A stretch of 64,000 nucleotides of DNA from Oscarella lobularis (taxonomy: Eukaryota > Porifera > Homoscleromorpha > Homosclerophorida > Oscarellidae). A model generated the notes under the pieces. It made no database searches. It was given only the letters and a program-made list of their open reading frames with translations, and was not told where the DNA came from. Shown here piece by piece: positions 11,291 to 30,300 of the stretch; the first letter of the stretch is position 1, and the number at the start of each line of letters is the position of its first letter. The stretch spans positions 3,720,001 to 3,784,000 of the forward strand of contig NC_089176.1 of the NCBI RefSeq assembly GCF_947507565.1, in the 5' to 3' direction. A program made the translations under genes and the position numbers.

Positions 11291-11818
11291 TTTCCTTATA
11301 AAAGTGGGATCCCACACGTCGTGTTGGCCTATGTACTCAAACGGACGCCACGAGACTGACGAGAGCCCATCTATTCGCGTGGACGCCCGTAACCTCAAAA
11401 GGGGGCCCTCTCCTAACTCTTCTCCATCTCTTTTCGAGCCCTTTCCCTTACGTTGACGGTTGTAGGAATCCGTTGTAGCTCCAACGTCTTCATCAAGTGT
11501 GTTTTGGCTCTCTTCCGCGCGCGGGACCCCCGGATTAATTTTTCCAAATATTTTATTTCGCTTCTACTGCTAAAACATCCATCGTCTTTCGTACAAACGA
11601 AATAATTACGTTTCAACTCGTCAAACTACACAAAAAATTATAAGCCAGTAAAGACGAGCCATAAAAAATATGAGACTAATAGTTTCGTGTCTGTTCATCT
11701 TCTGTCATTACAATGAATTGAAAAAAAAACCACCCGCCCCTCGTGTGACATGATCCTACTGATCATCATACCACTGATACTCTGGCTAACACAAATCCGA
11801 CGTCGAAATTAATTATAG
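11291..11818. other. Convergent intergenic gap
   Basis: Lies between the SLC18B1-like stop and the cytohesin stop. No coding signal. A minus-strand AATAAA (plus TTTATT at 11552-11557) is placed about 265 nt past the cytohesin stop and may be its poly(A) signal. Confidence 0.4.
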
Positions 11819-14800
11819 CTAATGCGTTTTCTGGACTTTCTTTTTCCTTGCGATGAGCATCTCGTAAAATTGATCTCTTCTAATACTAGCCCTGAGAGAA
11901 AAAGGAACGTAGAATAGATTCTTTTTCTTTATCTAGGGATAGACTCACTTTATACATTTGACCCATTCGTCTTTGTCTTCTTCCGTGTCAGCGTGAATTC
12001 GATAGGAGCTGTGATGTCCTAAAAAACGAAAAATTCGTCATTTTTTAATGATTTTTTTAGACTCTTGCATACCTTCGACAACTTTTCCTTCAGAATCAAG
12101 CTTGCACGCTTTGATCAGACCCTCATTTGAATAAATTTCAAAGCAAAACTAAGCCAAAAAAATAAATTTTCCCTTCCCCTTAGGATCTACGTCGTCACAC
12201 TTACGGGTTTCTTGATTTCTAGCGCGTCTCTGACTTGCAACAACTCGAGAGGCACGATTCCTTTCGGTTCTTTGTGCTGCGGCGATTTGAAGTAATAGAG
12301 ACAATTGTCCTTGAGCACGAAGTAGCGTTTCTTCCAGTTCTTGTGATGACCGCCCTGCTTCGTTAGCCAGCCTTTCTTTTCCGGATTAAAAAACGTCTGC
12401 GTCAAGTCGTTTTCGTCCGCTTCGGGAACTTTGAACGGTTCCTTCTTTATATTATCGTATAGGCTCTAAGGAAAGAAAAGCCTTCGTTTATTGAGCCTTT
12501 GTATGGTTGTCTTTCTATTTACCATTAGAAGATCGGTGGGCAGGTCTTGTCCGTTGTCGAGGCCTCGATTCATCGTGACAAACTGATCGACGTTGGGCTA
12601 AGGAAAGCGAAAGATGAGTCAGTCACAGGATGTGAGAAATCCGGGGTGGAGGGTCAGTCACGCGGTATGAAGCTATGTTTGTGTAGAAGCCCTGACTCTG
12701 CATTCCCTAAGGGCAATGTCAGAAATCTGGGCGTGCGACTCGGCGGAAGATCTAAGGTTGGTCACGCTGTTCTGTGACGCAAATACGAAGCTATGATTGC
12801 GTAGAAGCCCTGGCTGCATTCCCTAAGGGCAAGCCAATGTGTTCATAAATAAAATTTTGTGACGACGTCAGGCAAGGAGTGTGATAGGGTTGTCTATGTT
12901 TAGATAGAAGTTAGTCCTAACAGGTTTCTAAGATTTAATAAACCGAATTGGGGTCATTTTCAAGGTGATAGGAAGCTAGGGGGAGGATACTGTAGTCATC
13001 TGTTCGTTTTGTGACGTCAAGGCGGTACAAGGTTGTCTATGTTTAGAAGGAAGTCATTCCTAACAAGTCTCTAAAATTCGATAAACCAAACGGAGGAGAT
13101 AGTCATCTGCTTTTTTTTCGGTGCAAAGGAGTAATGTGTGCTAAAAGCCTTCCAGCTGTTTAGATGGAAGTCATGCCTTAAAATTTTGCAAGGGAGATCA
13201 TATCGGAGGGGAGATAGTGATCAGCTTTTAGGGATGCCAGCTTCGCTGCAGCTCTCCGAGTCGAGGGAGAGGCGCTCGCATCCCAAAACAACGACCAGCA
13301 CTCCCACACGCTACATGCAAGTTCAAGGAAAGCGAAGCTACACGGGGGTCCGGGGAGTCGAACATATCGCAGAATCAAAGTCAAACCTCGTGGGGAATAT
13401 GAATCAGGATGCCTTGGAGTGTTAATAATCGAAACGAATGCGAACGTTGTTCTGTTTATATAGTGTAGTTCCATCGCGACCTTCGGCCTCTGCTTGCGTC
13501 AGCCGCGAACGCGCGGCGGAAACGAGCGCCCTCAGGGGGGGAGGGGGCTCTTTCAAAACAAAGCGTGTCCTTACTCCTACGCGAGTCTGCGCGACTTCGT
13601 TTGAACTCGGCGACGAACTGGGACCCCCGCTACGATTGCTCAACGGCTAACTCGACGCTAACTCGACTAGAGAACACTCCGGTTGCGCAGCATCGCTGGC
13701 ACGATGACGATGATGCAGTTTGGGCCCCTTTTCCTTTGTCCGCGTTGGACCAACGCCTCGGACAGATCCATCCGTGCCAAACTGCATCATCAATGAACTC
13801 GTGGGCGAGCGGGGGGCGGCGCGTGTGTACGAATTAGCGTCCCATTTCCGTTTAGCAGGGGGGGGGGGGGGGGGGGGGGGGGGAACACAAAGGACAGAAT
13901 CGAGTCCCAAAAGAAATATAGGTCAAAGGAAGTGTTCGTAACCGAGTTTCTATACTAAGTCCCCTACTTGGTAATGGTCGATGTTTGTCGCGAGTTCCGG
14001 ATGTGTCTAGTTCTTTATCGCTCCTACGTATACCTCCTGCCTCGCTGCGCCGGTCTGTTTTTAGCTAAGAGTTGTTTTTTAGCTGCACAAACCAGTGCAG
14101 ATCCCACGCTAAATTTCCGCTCGTGGACAAAGTTCTTTGTTTGCAGCCCCACCTAGGGTGGAGTCACCCTCATGTGAATCTCTCGCTACACGCCCTCTAT
14201 ATATCGATACTAGAATCTCAAGAAAACCGCGTTGTTGGTTCTGACTCTTGAACTAACGATCGCCCGCGCTCAATTGGTCTACCTATCTAAATAGTGCGTG
14301 TGGCAGTTCCTCTATCCCAGGGCCTCGCCTACGCGTGCGCTTGCAGTTAAAAAAATGAAAACTGACCTTATTCTTGACGCTGGGGTTGTGTAGACTCGTG
14401 TTGAGCATGATGACCGAAAAGGAAAGGACGTAGCACGTATCTATGCGGAAGCGGAAGCGGAGAAAGAAAAGTTAGGGACTCCGAGCCAAGAGATGCAATT
14501 TTCTGACCCCTAACCCGACCTCGCCTCCCTCAATTTTCGTTTTTCCCACGCTTACCCGTCGAGTTGAAGACGCCTGGATTCTGTTCGGAGTAGTGCTGGG
14601 CGAACGCCTCCATCATTCGATCGATTTTCTGCGCTTCGCCCGGGAGACGAAAACTCCAGAGAAATTGCCTGAGGGACTCGATCGATAAACAAGACCATTA
14701 GCACCTTTTTTTTCGACCTACCTCAACGCGTCGACGAGCGAACGTCCGCGAATTTCGTGTAGTTTGACGAATTCTTTCAGTACTGTGAGATTGGGCTCCT

Positions 14801-16190
14801 CGCTGGAGGTAACCCCGGTAAAATGACTGAATTTTCGAGCGAGCGCGCGCGCCTTACTTTTCGCCGAGATACTCGCCGATTTTCGTCTTGTCGAGGTTTT
14901 CGGTTTTGTAGAGCCAAGCGGCGACATCTTCGGGCGTGTCGTTGACGAGTCCTTGCTCGATCAAGTATCGCATCCCCTGTTAGAGACGAAAATCGAAAGT
15001 TTTTCTCTCACGCGCGCGCGCGCGTGCAATCGCTCCTCCGAACCTTTTTCGCGTTGATGTTGAACTTCTTTCGACCCGTGTTCGCTTGCTTCGCTTTCGG
15101 ATCCGTTCTAAGAACGTCGTGATATTCGACGAGGGTCGGAAGACCGAGACGCGAGTCCCAGTCGCAGAACCAGATTGTCGCCCCGTACGATCGACAGCGA
15201 CCGATTGCTACTTCCATCGTTCGATCGTTCGCGTGGTCTTAGTGTCGCGTGCTTAGTCAATGCTAATGGCTAGTGGCCTAATGAATGGCTCCAAGGCTTA
15301 GCGACCGCTTATACGTCGCGGAACTCTTTAGGGGAGTGTCGCCCACGTCACGTGGCTTCCTCTACTACGTCACGCACGCGTGGGAAATGGATATCCGCGC
15401 GGAAACAATTTGTACGCCACAATACAAATTTTCATAACGAAATCGACACGAACACTACGATAACAACCGGACTTGTTCTAGCTAAACTTTCTATTCTAAG
15501 GAAGGCACTTTTTTTTATAAATTTTTAGGCTTAGCCAAACGTACATGTATGGGCATGTGCACGCACTCAATTAGAAATTCGCGCCACAGCTGACGCCGGC
15601 GCCAGTGGGTCGCGACTCGCTTACCGCGGCGCCAGGGAAACGTCGCAACTCGACCGAATGTGGCTCATATGTGGGCTCATTTACGAGAATCGCGATGGTC
15701 AGTTCAACTGTTCGCTACTAACGCGCGCCCTCGCACCCGCTCCCCCTTACTTCTCGTCGACGTTTTCCATGGCTTCCATTTCAGCCGTAACCGCTCTAAT
15801 TTCATCCTTCAACGCCTAAAGTGAACGTAGAAAAAAGGTCGCGATTTCCCTATCCGGGTTCGACGAACCTGAATGTCTTGTTTCAGTTCCGCTTTTCGTC
15901 GTCGAATCTCGGCGAGTTCCTTTTCCTCTTCTTCGGTCATTTCTGGATCGAAACGAAGCGGCTCGTCGCCGATTGCTCGCACGAACGATAGGCGACGCGC
16001 AATCGAGCCGCGATGCGCCTTTTGGCCCGACGATAGAAGCGATATTCGACCGATTCGATCGCCGAGAAAAGGCGCGTCGCGACGAAGCGGCGCGCTCCAA
16101 GACATGAGCTTGCGTACCTGCCGCGTTGTCGTAGACCTGAAGCGATTCGTCACGATCGTCGGCGAGAGGATTTAGGCCAATCGCTGTCAT
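11819..16190 (-). CDS. CYTH: Cytohesin, Arf guanine-nucleotide exchange factor
   Basis: Complete cytohesin architecture read from spliced minus exons: N-terminal coiled coil ([20 protein letters not shown], then [15 protein letters not shown]), Sec7 domain over about 15110-12420 ([11 protein letters not shown], the exchange loop region [51 protein letters not shown]) and a PH domain ([43 protein letters not shown]) followed by a basic tail ending VQKTH. Cytohesins activate Arf GTPases at membranes rich in PIP3. The exon at 15057-15110 joins 15745 in frame, so an apparent ATG at 15217 is not the start. I prefer the ATG at 16190, using an intron that ends before AAATGACC; an alternative start is the ATG at 16105. 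One intron (about 12600-14370) is unusually long and repeat-filled. RPP14 starts only about 80 bp away on the other strand. Confidence 0.93.
13709..13791. repeat. Inverted repeat, 15-bp arms
   Basis: GATGATGCAGTTTGG at 13709-13723 is perfectly matched by its reverse complement at 13777-13791, inside the cytohesin intron. Confidence 0.8.
13858..13883 (+). repeat. 26-base G homopolymer
   Basis: An unbroken G run on the plus strand, so a C run in the cytohesin transcript. Its length is the kind most subject to sequencing and replication error, and the plus strand could form G-quadruplex structure. Confidence 0.95.
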
Positions 16191-16272
16191 CGTCGGCTCT
16201 GGTTGGCGAAGCGAGTGTGAGAACGCCTCGAGAGGAATGCGCACGTTAAGGAATTCGTGTCATGTGACTTCG

Positions 16273-16626
16273 ATGAGCATAAAGGAAGTTCTTCGGGCCG
16301 GAGAACGCGTCTTTTTGAAGACCCATCTCGTCTTTGAAGACTCCAGCAGTCACGTCACGGATATCGCGTTCAAACTGATGATAATCGGTGCCGTGGAGCG
16401 TCTCCACGGCCAAGCAACGGCCGCATTTCCGATCGACGTCGTTACGCACGAGGTCGACTCGGGAATATCAATACTAAGAGTTCCCGCATCGGCGCTCGTC
16501 AAAATTTGGAGCGCTCTAACTCTCCTCGGCGAACACGATGGAAATCGATGCACGCTCTTAGTCAAACAAATATCTCCGTTTCTAATTTCCTTAGCTGACA
16601 ATAGCAGAAACTCTCAATTTAATTGA
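16273..16626 (+). CDS. RPP14: RNase P protein subunit p14
   Basis: Single-exon protein of about 117 residues matching RPP14 along its whole length, with the family-like blocks GAVERLHGQATAAFPIDVVT, ALVKIWSALTLLG and the ending QISPFLISLADNSR. RPP14 is a protein subunit of nuclear RNase P, which trims tRNA 5' leaders. Start placed at the ATG 16273 (MSIKEV), since the family begins close to this point; an in-frame ATG at 16237 would add 12 residues. It starts about 80 bp from cytohesin (divergent) and stops 15 bp from the ERCC6 stop (convergent). Its likely poly(A) signal AATAAA is at 16629-16634. In vertebrates RPP14 shares a transcript with a dehydratase frame; none is seen here. Confidence 0.9.
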   Translation: MSIKEVLRAGERVFLKTHLVFEDSSSHVTDIAFKLMIIGAVERLHGQATAAFPIDVVTHEVDSGISILRVPASALVKIWSALTLLGEHDGNRCTLLVKQISPFLISLADNSRNSQFN

Positions 16627-16641
16627 TAAATAAAGGAGGCG

Positions 16642-24388
<7,747 letters not shown>

Positions 24389-24460
24389 TCTTTCGAAAGA
24401 ACGCCCGTACAGTCGTGATATTGTAACTCCAAAAAAATTATTGACACGAATGCTGTACAG

Positions 24461-27096
24461 TCAGATTTTTGTATTAAATCTAGCCATCAGTAATCGGTCT
24501 CTCAGTCGATTCGCGTCGATTTCTCTAAAATAGGCGTCATCTTCGTCTCGTATCATTGCCTCCTGTAAATCTTCGATTTCTTTCTCTACACGTTTTCTCA
24601 GTTCTCGTCTCATCTTAGCAACAGCCTAAGCAGGAAACGTTAGATGCATACTTGCTATGTTGATCTACTACTTTTGATTGAGCCTCTTCTCTCAAATGAA
24701 GCTCCCTTCTCTCCTCAGCCATACTTTGGGCTAACATTCCAAACTGATCTCGATAACTAGAGAAGAAAATGTATATGTACCCTATGAATTACTTGAAGCT
24801 TACTAATTCTCCAGTGATTCGATTTCACTTTTCTGTCTCTGAGCCTGCTCTGCTCTCTTCTCCTTCGCGTATTCACGCAAATCGCGAAGACGAGCCTTCT
24901 GAATTTCCAAACCATCCTCAAACAAATTTTTGAATATCTGCAGATCCACCCCAGTGACAAACACCCCAAAATCAACTAAATTTCTTATTTTTAAACCTGC
25001 TCCTCTCGCGTCTTTCGTTTCATCTGTCTAGATCTCATTCTCTCCACGTATTTTTCGTAATATTGCTTGGCTCTTATGACCGACTGTCGCTTGTCTTTTA
25101 ACTGCGACTTCACGTAGCGTAATTGAAACTCCCTCTCCTTTTTCTCACGCTAAAAAAGCTTAGAGGATTTGCTACACTTTTACTGATGAACTAACTATTC
25201 GTTTATTGTGTTCCAAGTCTTTTTTCATGACCTGCAGTAACGTTCTCTGTTTTAGCTCGGCTTCTTCCAGCTATAGATGTATTAAAGTTAATAGAATTTT
25301 TCTTTTCTTGTCTTGCCTCTGTTTGGGCTTTTGGTCGCTTGTGTCTATTGATTTCCGCCTTTGCGATGACGTGTATTTGGTGCATCTGTTTTCTCCACAT
25401 TTGCTGCACGGTAGCCGGGGAAACGTGCAGATATGGAAACTCTTCGGCCAACAGAGGCAACAAATCGCAATCCCCCACAGAAACTAAAGCCAAAAGTATC
25501 AAAAATCACTTTGATTTGATTTTTAGAGAACCTTTCTTTCGCGTTAGTAGAGAAGTTCTCGTCGGTTTCCATGGCAATCGCGTCTGAACTTGCTTCTGAA
25601 GATAAGGGGAGCCCACGGGCTTCGATTTCACAGCCACGTGACTCGTTTTCTTTCCTCTACTCTTCAACGAATTACAAGGAGTACGTATCACAACTTTCTT
25701 CTATTAGTATTGAAAATTTCTTTTTAAAAATGACGCTTTTTAGCTAGATACCTTTTTGTTTCGTTCTTTTTCGTGAATATCTCTTCTGCATCTTTCGTAG
25801 ACGGTGTGTAATATGGCTCTCCTGTCTTTCTGTAGGGCTTCTTCCAATGATAATTTCTTTCTTGCGTCGTCCACGTTTCCCACTTCGCGTTGCGCTTCAC
25901 TGCGTTGAGCCACGACTTCAAGACGTTTAGCCCGTTTCTCAGCTGATTCATCATCTTCGTCATCCCCTCCTGATGACGTCAAAAGAGGCTGGTTTGTTTG
26001 AACTAGTCGTTTCTCCGGTGAAGACTTCTCGGAGTCGATTTGTTGTTGAACAGGGATACGAATGATGTCGTCATTGGCGCGAATTTGAGGCCGTTGTTCG
26101 TCTTCTTTCTCAAAAGCGATTAGACTTGCTGTAGAATCGTCAACAACTGCACTATCCTAATCAAAATAATTTAGAATATTTATTATAGTGCATCTTTCTT
26201 ATTTTTACCTGTAGAGCTTCCCTGATCAATTCCTGCGTGCTTCCGTCACCTACCCTGGTAGCAACGCGACGTATTGATTTTCTGACTGGAGTGCTTGATA
26301 CGGGCTTTGTCACTCTCATTCCCCCAATGCCTTGAGCCCGTTTCCCACTTGGTGACTCTATAGAGTCTATAGAACTGAGAGACGGCGTTCTTGGTATGAA
26401 TCCCCTTAGTGGATCTTCAGGTGATATTGATCCCTCTGATTGAGAACGACGTCTATGACGTCTCCTTGGATCCTCATCGTCTTCAGAAGATGTGACGTCA
26501 GATTTCAAGTCATATGTTGCACCGAATTCCTCCTGATGACTCTCTGAGACTACGGAGTGAAGGCTTGATGATAGAGAAGCAGAACCACTCCCACTTTCAT
26601 CTATTCAAAAATCTATAAGTCTTGATTCTATCTCTAATTGATTAAATATTGTCATTGAACTAAATTTGACGTAGCTACGACTTTCTCCTGGTTTTTCTCT
26701 TGCCTTCTGATTCGAGTATGAATTCCATGAGGCCAGCGAGGATTTCGATTAGGTTTCGTACTGATAGCGGTTTTTTTGCCGCCACGTCGCGTCCTGTGAT
26801 GTGACTGAGATCGGTGAGAAGGATTTTCGTTGCAAGTTCGTCGATTCCTAGCTGGATGTTCCATTCCTGGTCTTTGCGACTCTTTCCTGGCTTCAATACG
26901 CCTAAAGCGAAGACTTATCGCCTGCAAATGCGTTGTTTTTTGTTCGCTTTCCTTCCAACGGATGCCCAAAGATTCGTTCGAGGATCGAAACGATGTCGTT
27001 TCCTTCGATACTACGCAAGCGAGAAATTTTCCTCGCACTGCCACTTCTCTCCAACATAAAGTTGGCTGCATCGATGTAGTAGCGGTCGATCGACAT
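24461..27096 (-). CDS. CEP95: CEP95-like centrosomal coiled-coil protein
   Basis: The start (ATG at 27096) and first exons give the CEP95/CCDC45 N-terminal domain: [24 protein letters not shown], then [10 protein letters not shown] and [20 protein letters not shown] Ser/Arg-rich linker follows ([15 protein letters not shown]), then long coiled-coil exons down to 24461 ending in blocks typical of the family C-terminus ([25 protein letters not shown]). CEP95 is a centrosome and spindle-pole protein of poorly known function. About 12 short introns are seen. It lies 72 bp upstream of ERCC6 on the same strand and shares a 218-bp divergent promoter region with the first ankyrin gene. A truncated copy of its first half is at 34.57-35.55 kb. 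Confidence 0.85.
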
Positions 27097-27314
27097 GACG
27101 GTTTTGAATTGAGTGCGCAAGCGCAATTCTAGCGCGCGTTTACCGTCTTTCTCACGTGAAATCTCACGTGCCTAGTCACGTGCCTACAGTGTACTCTGCC
27201 TACCCCTGCCTACCCAAACTCCCAAAGAATCGGTCTCCAAAGTAAATTCGAATACCAAATTGTTCTTTCAACCAAAATATAGATTTGAAGTAACCAGTTT
27301 TGCACAGTCTAGCA
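27097..27314. promoter_or_regulatory. Divergent promoter with three CACGTG boxes
   Basis: The gap between the CEP95 start and the first ankyrin gene start holds three CACGTG E-boxes at 27153, 27165 and 27177, within 30 bp. The copied region at 35580-35610 keeps two of them. They could bind bHLH factors such as USF/MYC/MITF types and act on both genes; that function is inferred. Confidence 0.5.
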
Positions 27315-30300
27315 ATGGCTAGTCATAAGGGCAAAGTTTCCTATGAAGAATTGCCATTTCTAATGGATCGGCGATTGGCCAGTAGCCAGAGCACCAATGT
27401 GAGATAAATACTAACTCAATAGGCTATAGTGTGATTGCTGTCTCAAAAGGATCGTGAAGACGGCACTAAAAATGGCGATACTTCGGTAAAATCGATCACG
27501 TGATGCGTTTGGGTAGAAAAAGCTACATTTTAGACAGGCGGAACTGCGTTGCATTATGCATGTTTTCATGGTCAGACGGAATTAGCAAAAGATCTAATTG
27601 ATCACTATCGAGCAAGGGTAAATGTGAAAGACAAGGTACACTGATGTAATTAAAACGTGACTTTAATTAAATTTTTTGTCAATGCAAAAGAATGGCTGGA
27701 CGCCGCTAATGGTTGCATGTCAAGAGGGTCATCTATTTATGACACAAATGCTTGTTTCCAAAAATTGTTCTGTCAAAATTCAATCTAAAGTAAGCAAAAT
27801 TATGAAAGTAAAGTAAAGTAAATAGAAAAAGCGTTTTTTTGAAAAAGAAAGGCGGTGCAGCATTACACGTCGCTTCTTTTCATGGTCAGACTGCTGTTAC
27901 TGAATATCTAATCGACCATTGTGGTGTCAATGTCAATGAACAAAACAATGTAACAAGCAATTAAATGATTTTCGGATAGAACAAAGTATTTCTGGATGCA
28001 GGATGGCTGGACTTCGCTGATGATGGCTTGTCAAGAAGGCCATCTTGACACTGTGCAACTACTCGTTTCTAAACAATGTGATATCAATATTAGAAATAAG
28101 GTTTGTAATAAATTACGGTAATATGAAGTGAATCACTGAAATGTTTAGGATGGCTGGACAGCGTTACACGCCGCTTCTTGTAAGGGTCAAACTGCTGTTA
28201 CTGAATATCTAATCGACCATTGTGGTGTCAATGCCGATGAACAAAACAATGTAACAAGCAATTAAATGATTTTCGGATAGAACAAAGTATTTCTGGATGC
28301 AGGATGGCTGGACTTCGCTGATGATGGCTTGTCAAGAAGGCCATCTTGACACTGTGCAACTACTCGTTTCTAAACAATGTGATATCAATATTAGAAAGAA
28401 GGTTTGTAATAACTGACGGTAATAAGAAGTCATTCACGGCAATTTGTAGAATAGCGGAACAGCGTTACACGTCGCTTCTTTTTATGGTAAAAGTGCTGTT
28501 ACTGAATATCTAATCGATCATTGTGGTGTCAATGTCAATGATCAAGACAATGTAATGATCAATTAAATGATTTTTGGATAGAACAAAGGATTTTTGATAC
28601 AGGATGGCTGGACTTCGCTAATGCTTGCTTGTCCAAAAGGCCATTTTTACACTGTGCGACTACTCGTTTCCAAACAATGTGATATCAATATTAGAACGAA
28701 GGTTTGTAATAAATTACGGTAATAAGAAGTCATTCACCGCAATTTGTAGGATGGCTGGACAGCATTACACGTCGCTTCTTTTAGTGGTCAAACTGCTGTT
28801 ACTGAATATCTAATCGATCATTGTGGTGTCAATGTCAATGATCAAAACAATGTAATGAGGTATTAAATGATTTTTGCATAGAACAAAGTATTTTTGGATG
28901 CAGGATGGCAGGACTTCGCTGATGTTTGCTTGTCAAAAAGGCCATCTTGACACTGTGCAACTACTCGTTTCTAAACAATGTGATATCAATATTAGAGATA
29001 AAGTTTGTAATAAATTACGGTAATAAGAAGTCATTCACGGCAATTTGTAGAATGGCTTGACAGCGTTACACGTCGCTTCTTTTAATGGCCAAACTGCTGT
29101 TACTAAATATCTAATCGATCATTGTGGTGTCAATGTCGATGATCAAGACAATGTAATGAGTAATTAAATGATTTTTGGATAGAACAAAGTATTTTTGGAT
29201 GCAGGATGGCTGGACTTCGCTGATGTGTGCTTGTCAAGAAGGCCATCTTAAAACTGTGCAACTACTCGTTTCTAAACAATGTGATATCAATATTAGAACG
29301 AAGGTTTGTAATAAATTACGGTAATAAGAAGTCATTCACGGCAATTTGTAGAATGGCTCGAAAACGTTACACGTCGCTTCTTCTAATGGTCAAACTGCTG
29401 TTACTGAATATCTAATCGATCATTGTGGTGTCAATGTCGATGAACAAACCAATGTAATGAGTAATTAAATGATTTTTGGATAGAACAAAGTATTTTTGGA
29501 TGCAGGGTGGCTGGACTTCGCTGATGCATGCTTGTCAAAAAGGCCATCTTGATACTGTGCAACTACTCGTTTCTAAACAATGTGATATCAATATTAGAGA
29601 TAAGGTTTGTAATAAATGACGGAAATAAGAAGTCATTCACGGCAATTTGTAGAATAGCGGAACAGCGTTACACGTCGCTTCTTTTAATGGTCAAAGTGCT
29701 GTTGCTGAATATCTAATCGATCATTGTGGTGTCAATGTCGATGATCAAGACAATGTAATGAGCAATTAAATGATTTTTGGATAGAACAAAGTATTTTTGG
29801 ATGCAGGATGGCTGGACTTTGCTGATGTATGCTTGTAAAAATGGCCATCTTGACACTGTGCAACTACTCGTTTCTAAACAATGTAATATCAATATAAGAA
29901 CGAAGGTTTGTAATAAATTACGGTAATGAGAAGTCATTCACGGCAATTTGTAGGATGGTTCGAAAGCGTTACACGTCGCTTCTTCTAATGGTCAAACTGC
30001 TGTTACTGAATATCTAATCGATCATTGTGGTGTCAATGTCAATGAACAAAACAATGTAACAAGCAATTAAATGATTTTTGGATAGAACAAAGTATTTCTG
30101 GATGCAGAATGGCTGGACTTCGCTGATGCATGCTTGTCAAGAAGGCCATCTTGACACTGTGCAACTACTCGTTTCTAGACAATGTGATATCAATATTAGA
30201 ATGAAGGTTTGTAATAAATTACGGTAATAAAAAGTAATTCACGGCAATTTGTAGCTTGGCTTGACAGCGTTACACGTCGCTTCTTCTAATGGTCAAACTG

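Larger units (their letters stand above)
12600..14370 (-). repeat. Repeat-rich long intron of cytohesin
   Basis: At about 1.77 kb this intron is some 30 times the local norm. It contains two direct copies of a roughly 50-bp block (about 12665-12715 and 12784-12832, sharing GCATTCCCTAAGGGCAA), two copies of another block (around 12890-12930 and 13030-13080, sharing GGTTGTCTATGTTTAGA), an inverted pair at 13709-13723 and 13777-13791, and a long G run. It looks like layered insertions; no coding domain seen. Confidence 0.6.

Noticed and set aside
12547-13425. Short open frames in the cytohesin intron
   Set aside because: They lie in duplicated non-coding blocks and show no domain or consistent frame between the copies.
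15008-15217. Apparent cytohesin start at the ATG 15217
   Set aside because: The upstream exon with the coiled coil joins in phase at about 15110; the 5' part of this frame is intron.
28625-29716. Repeated 62-codon frames beginning MLVKKAIL
   Set aside because: They read an exon, an intron and the next exon in the wrong frame; similarity among them only reflects the DNA repeats.
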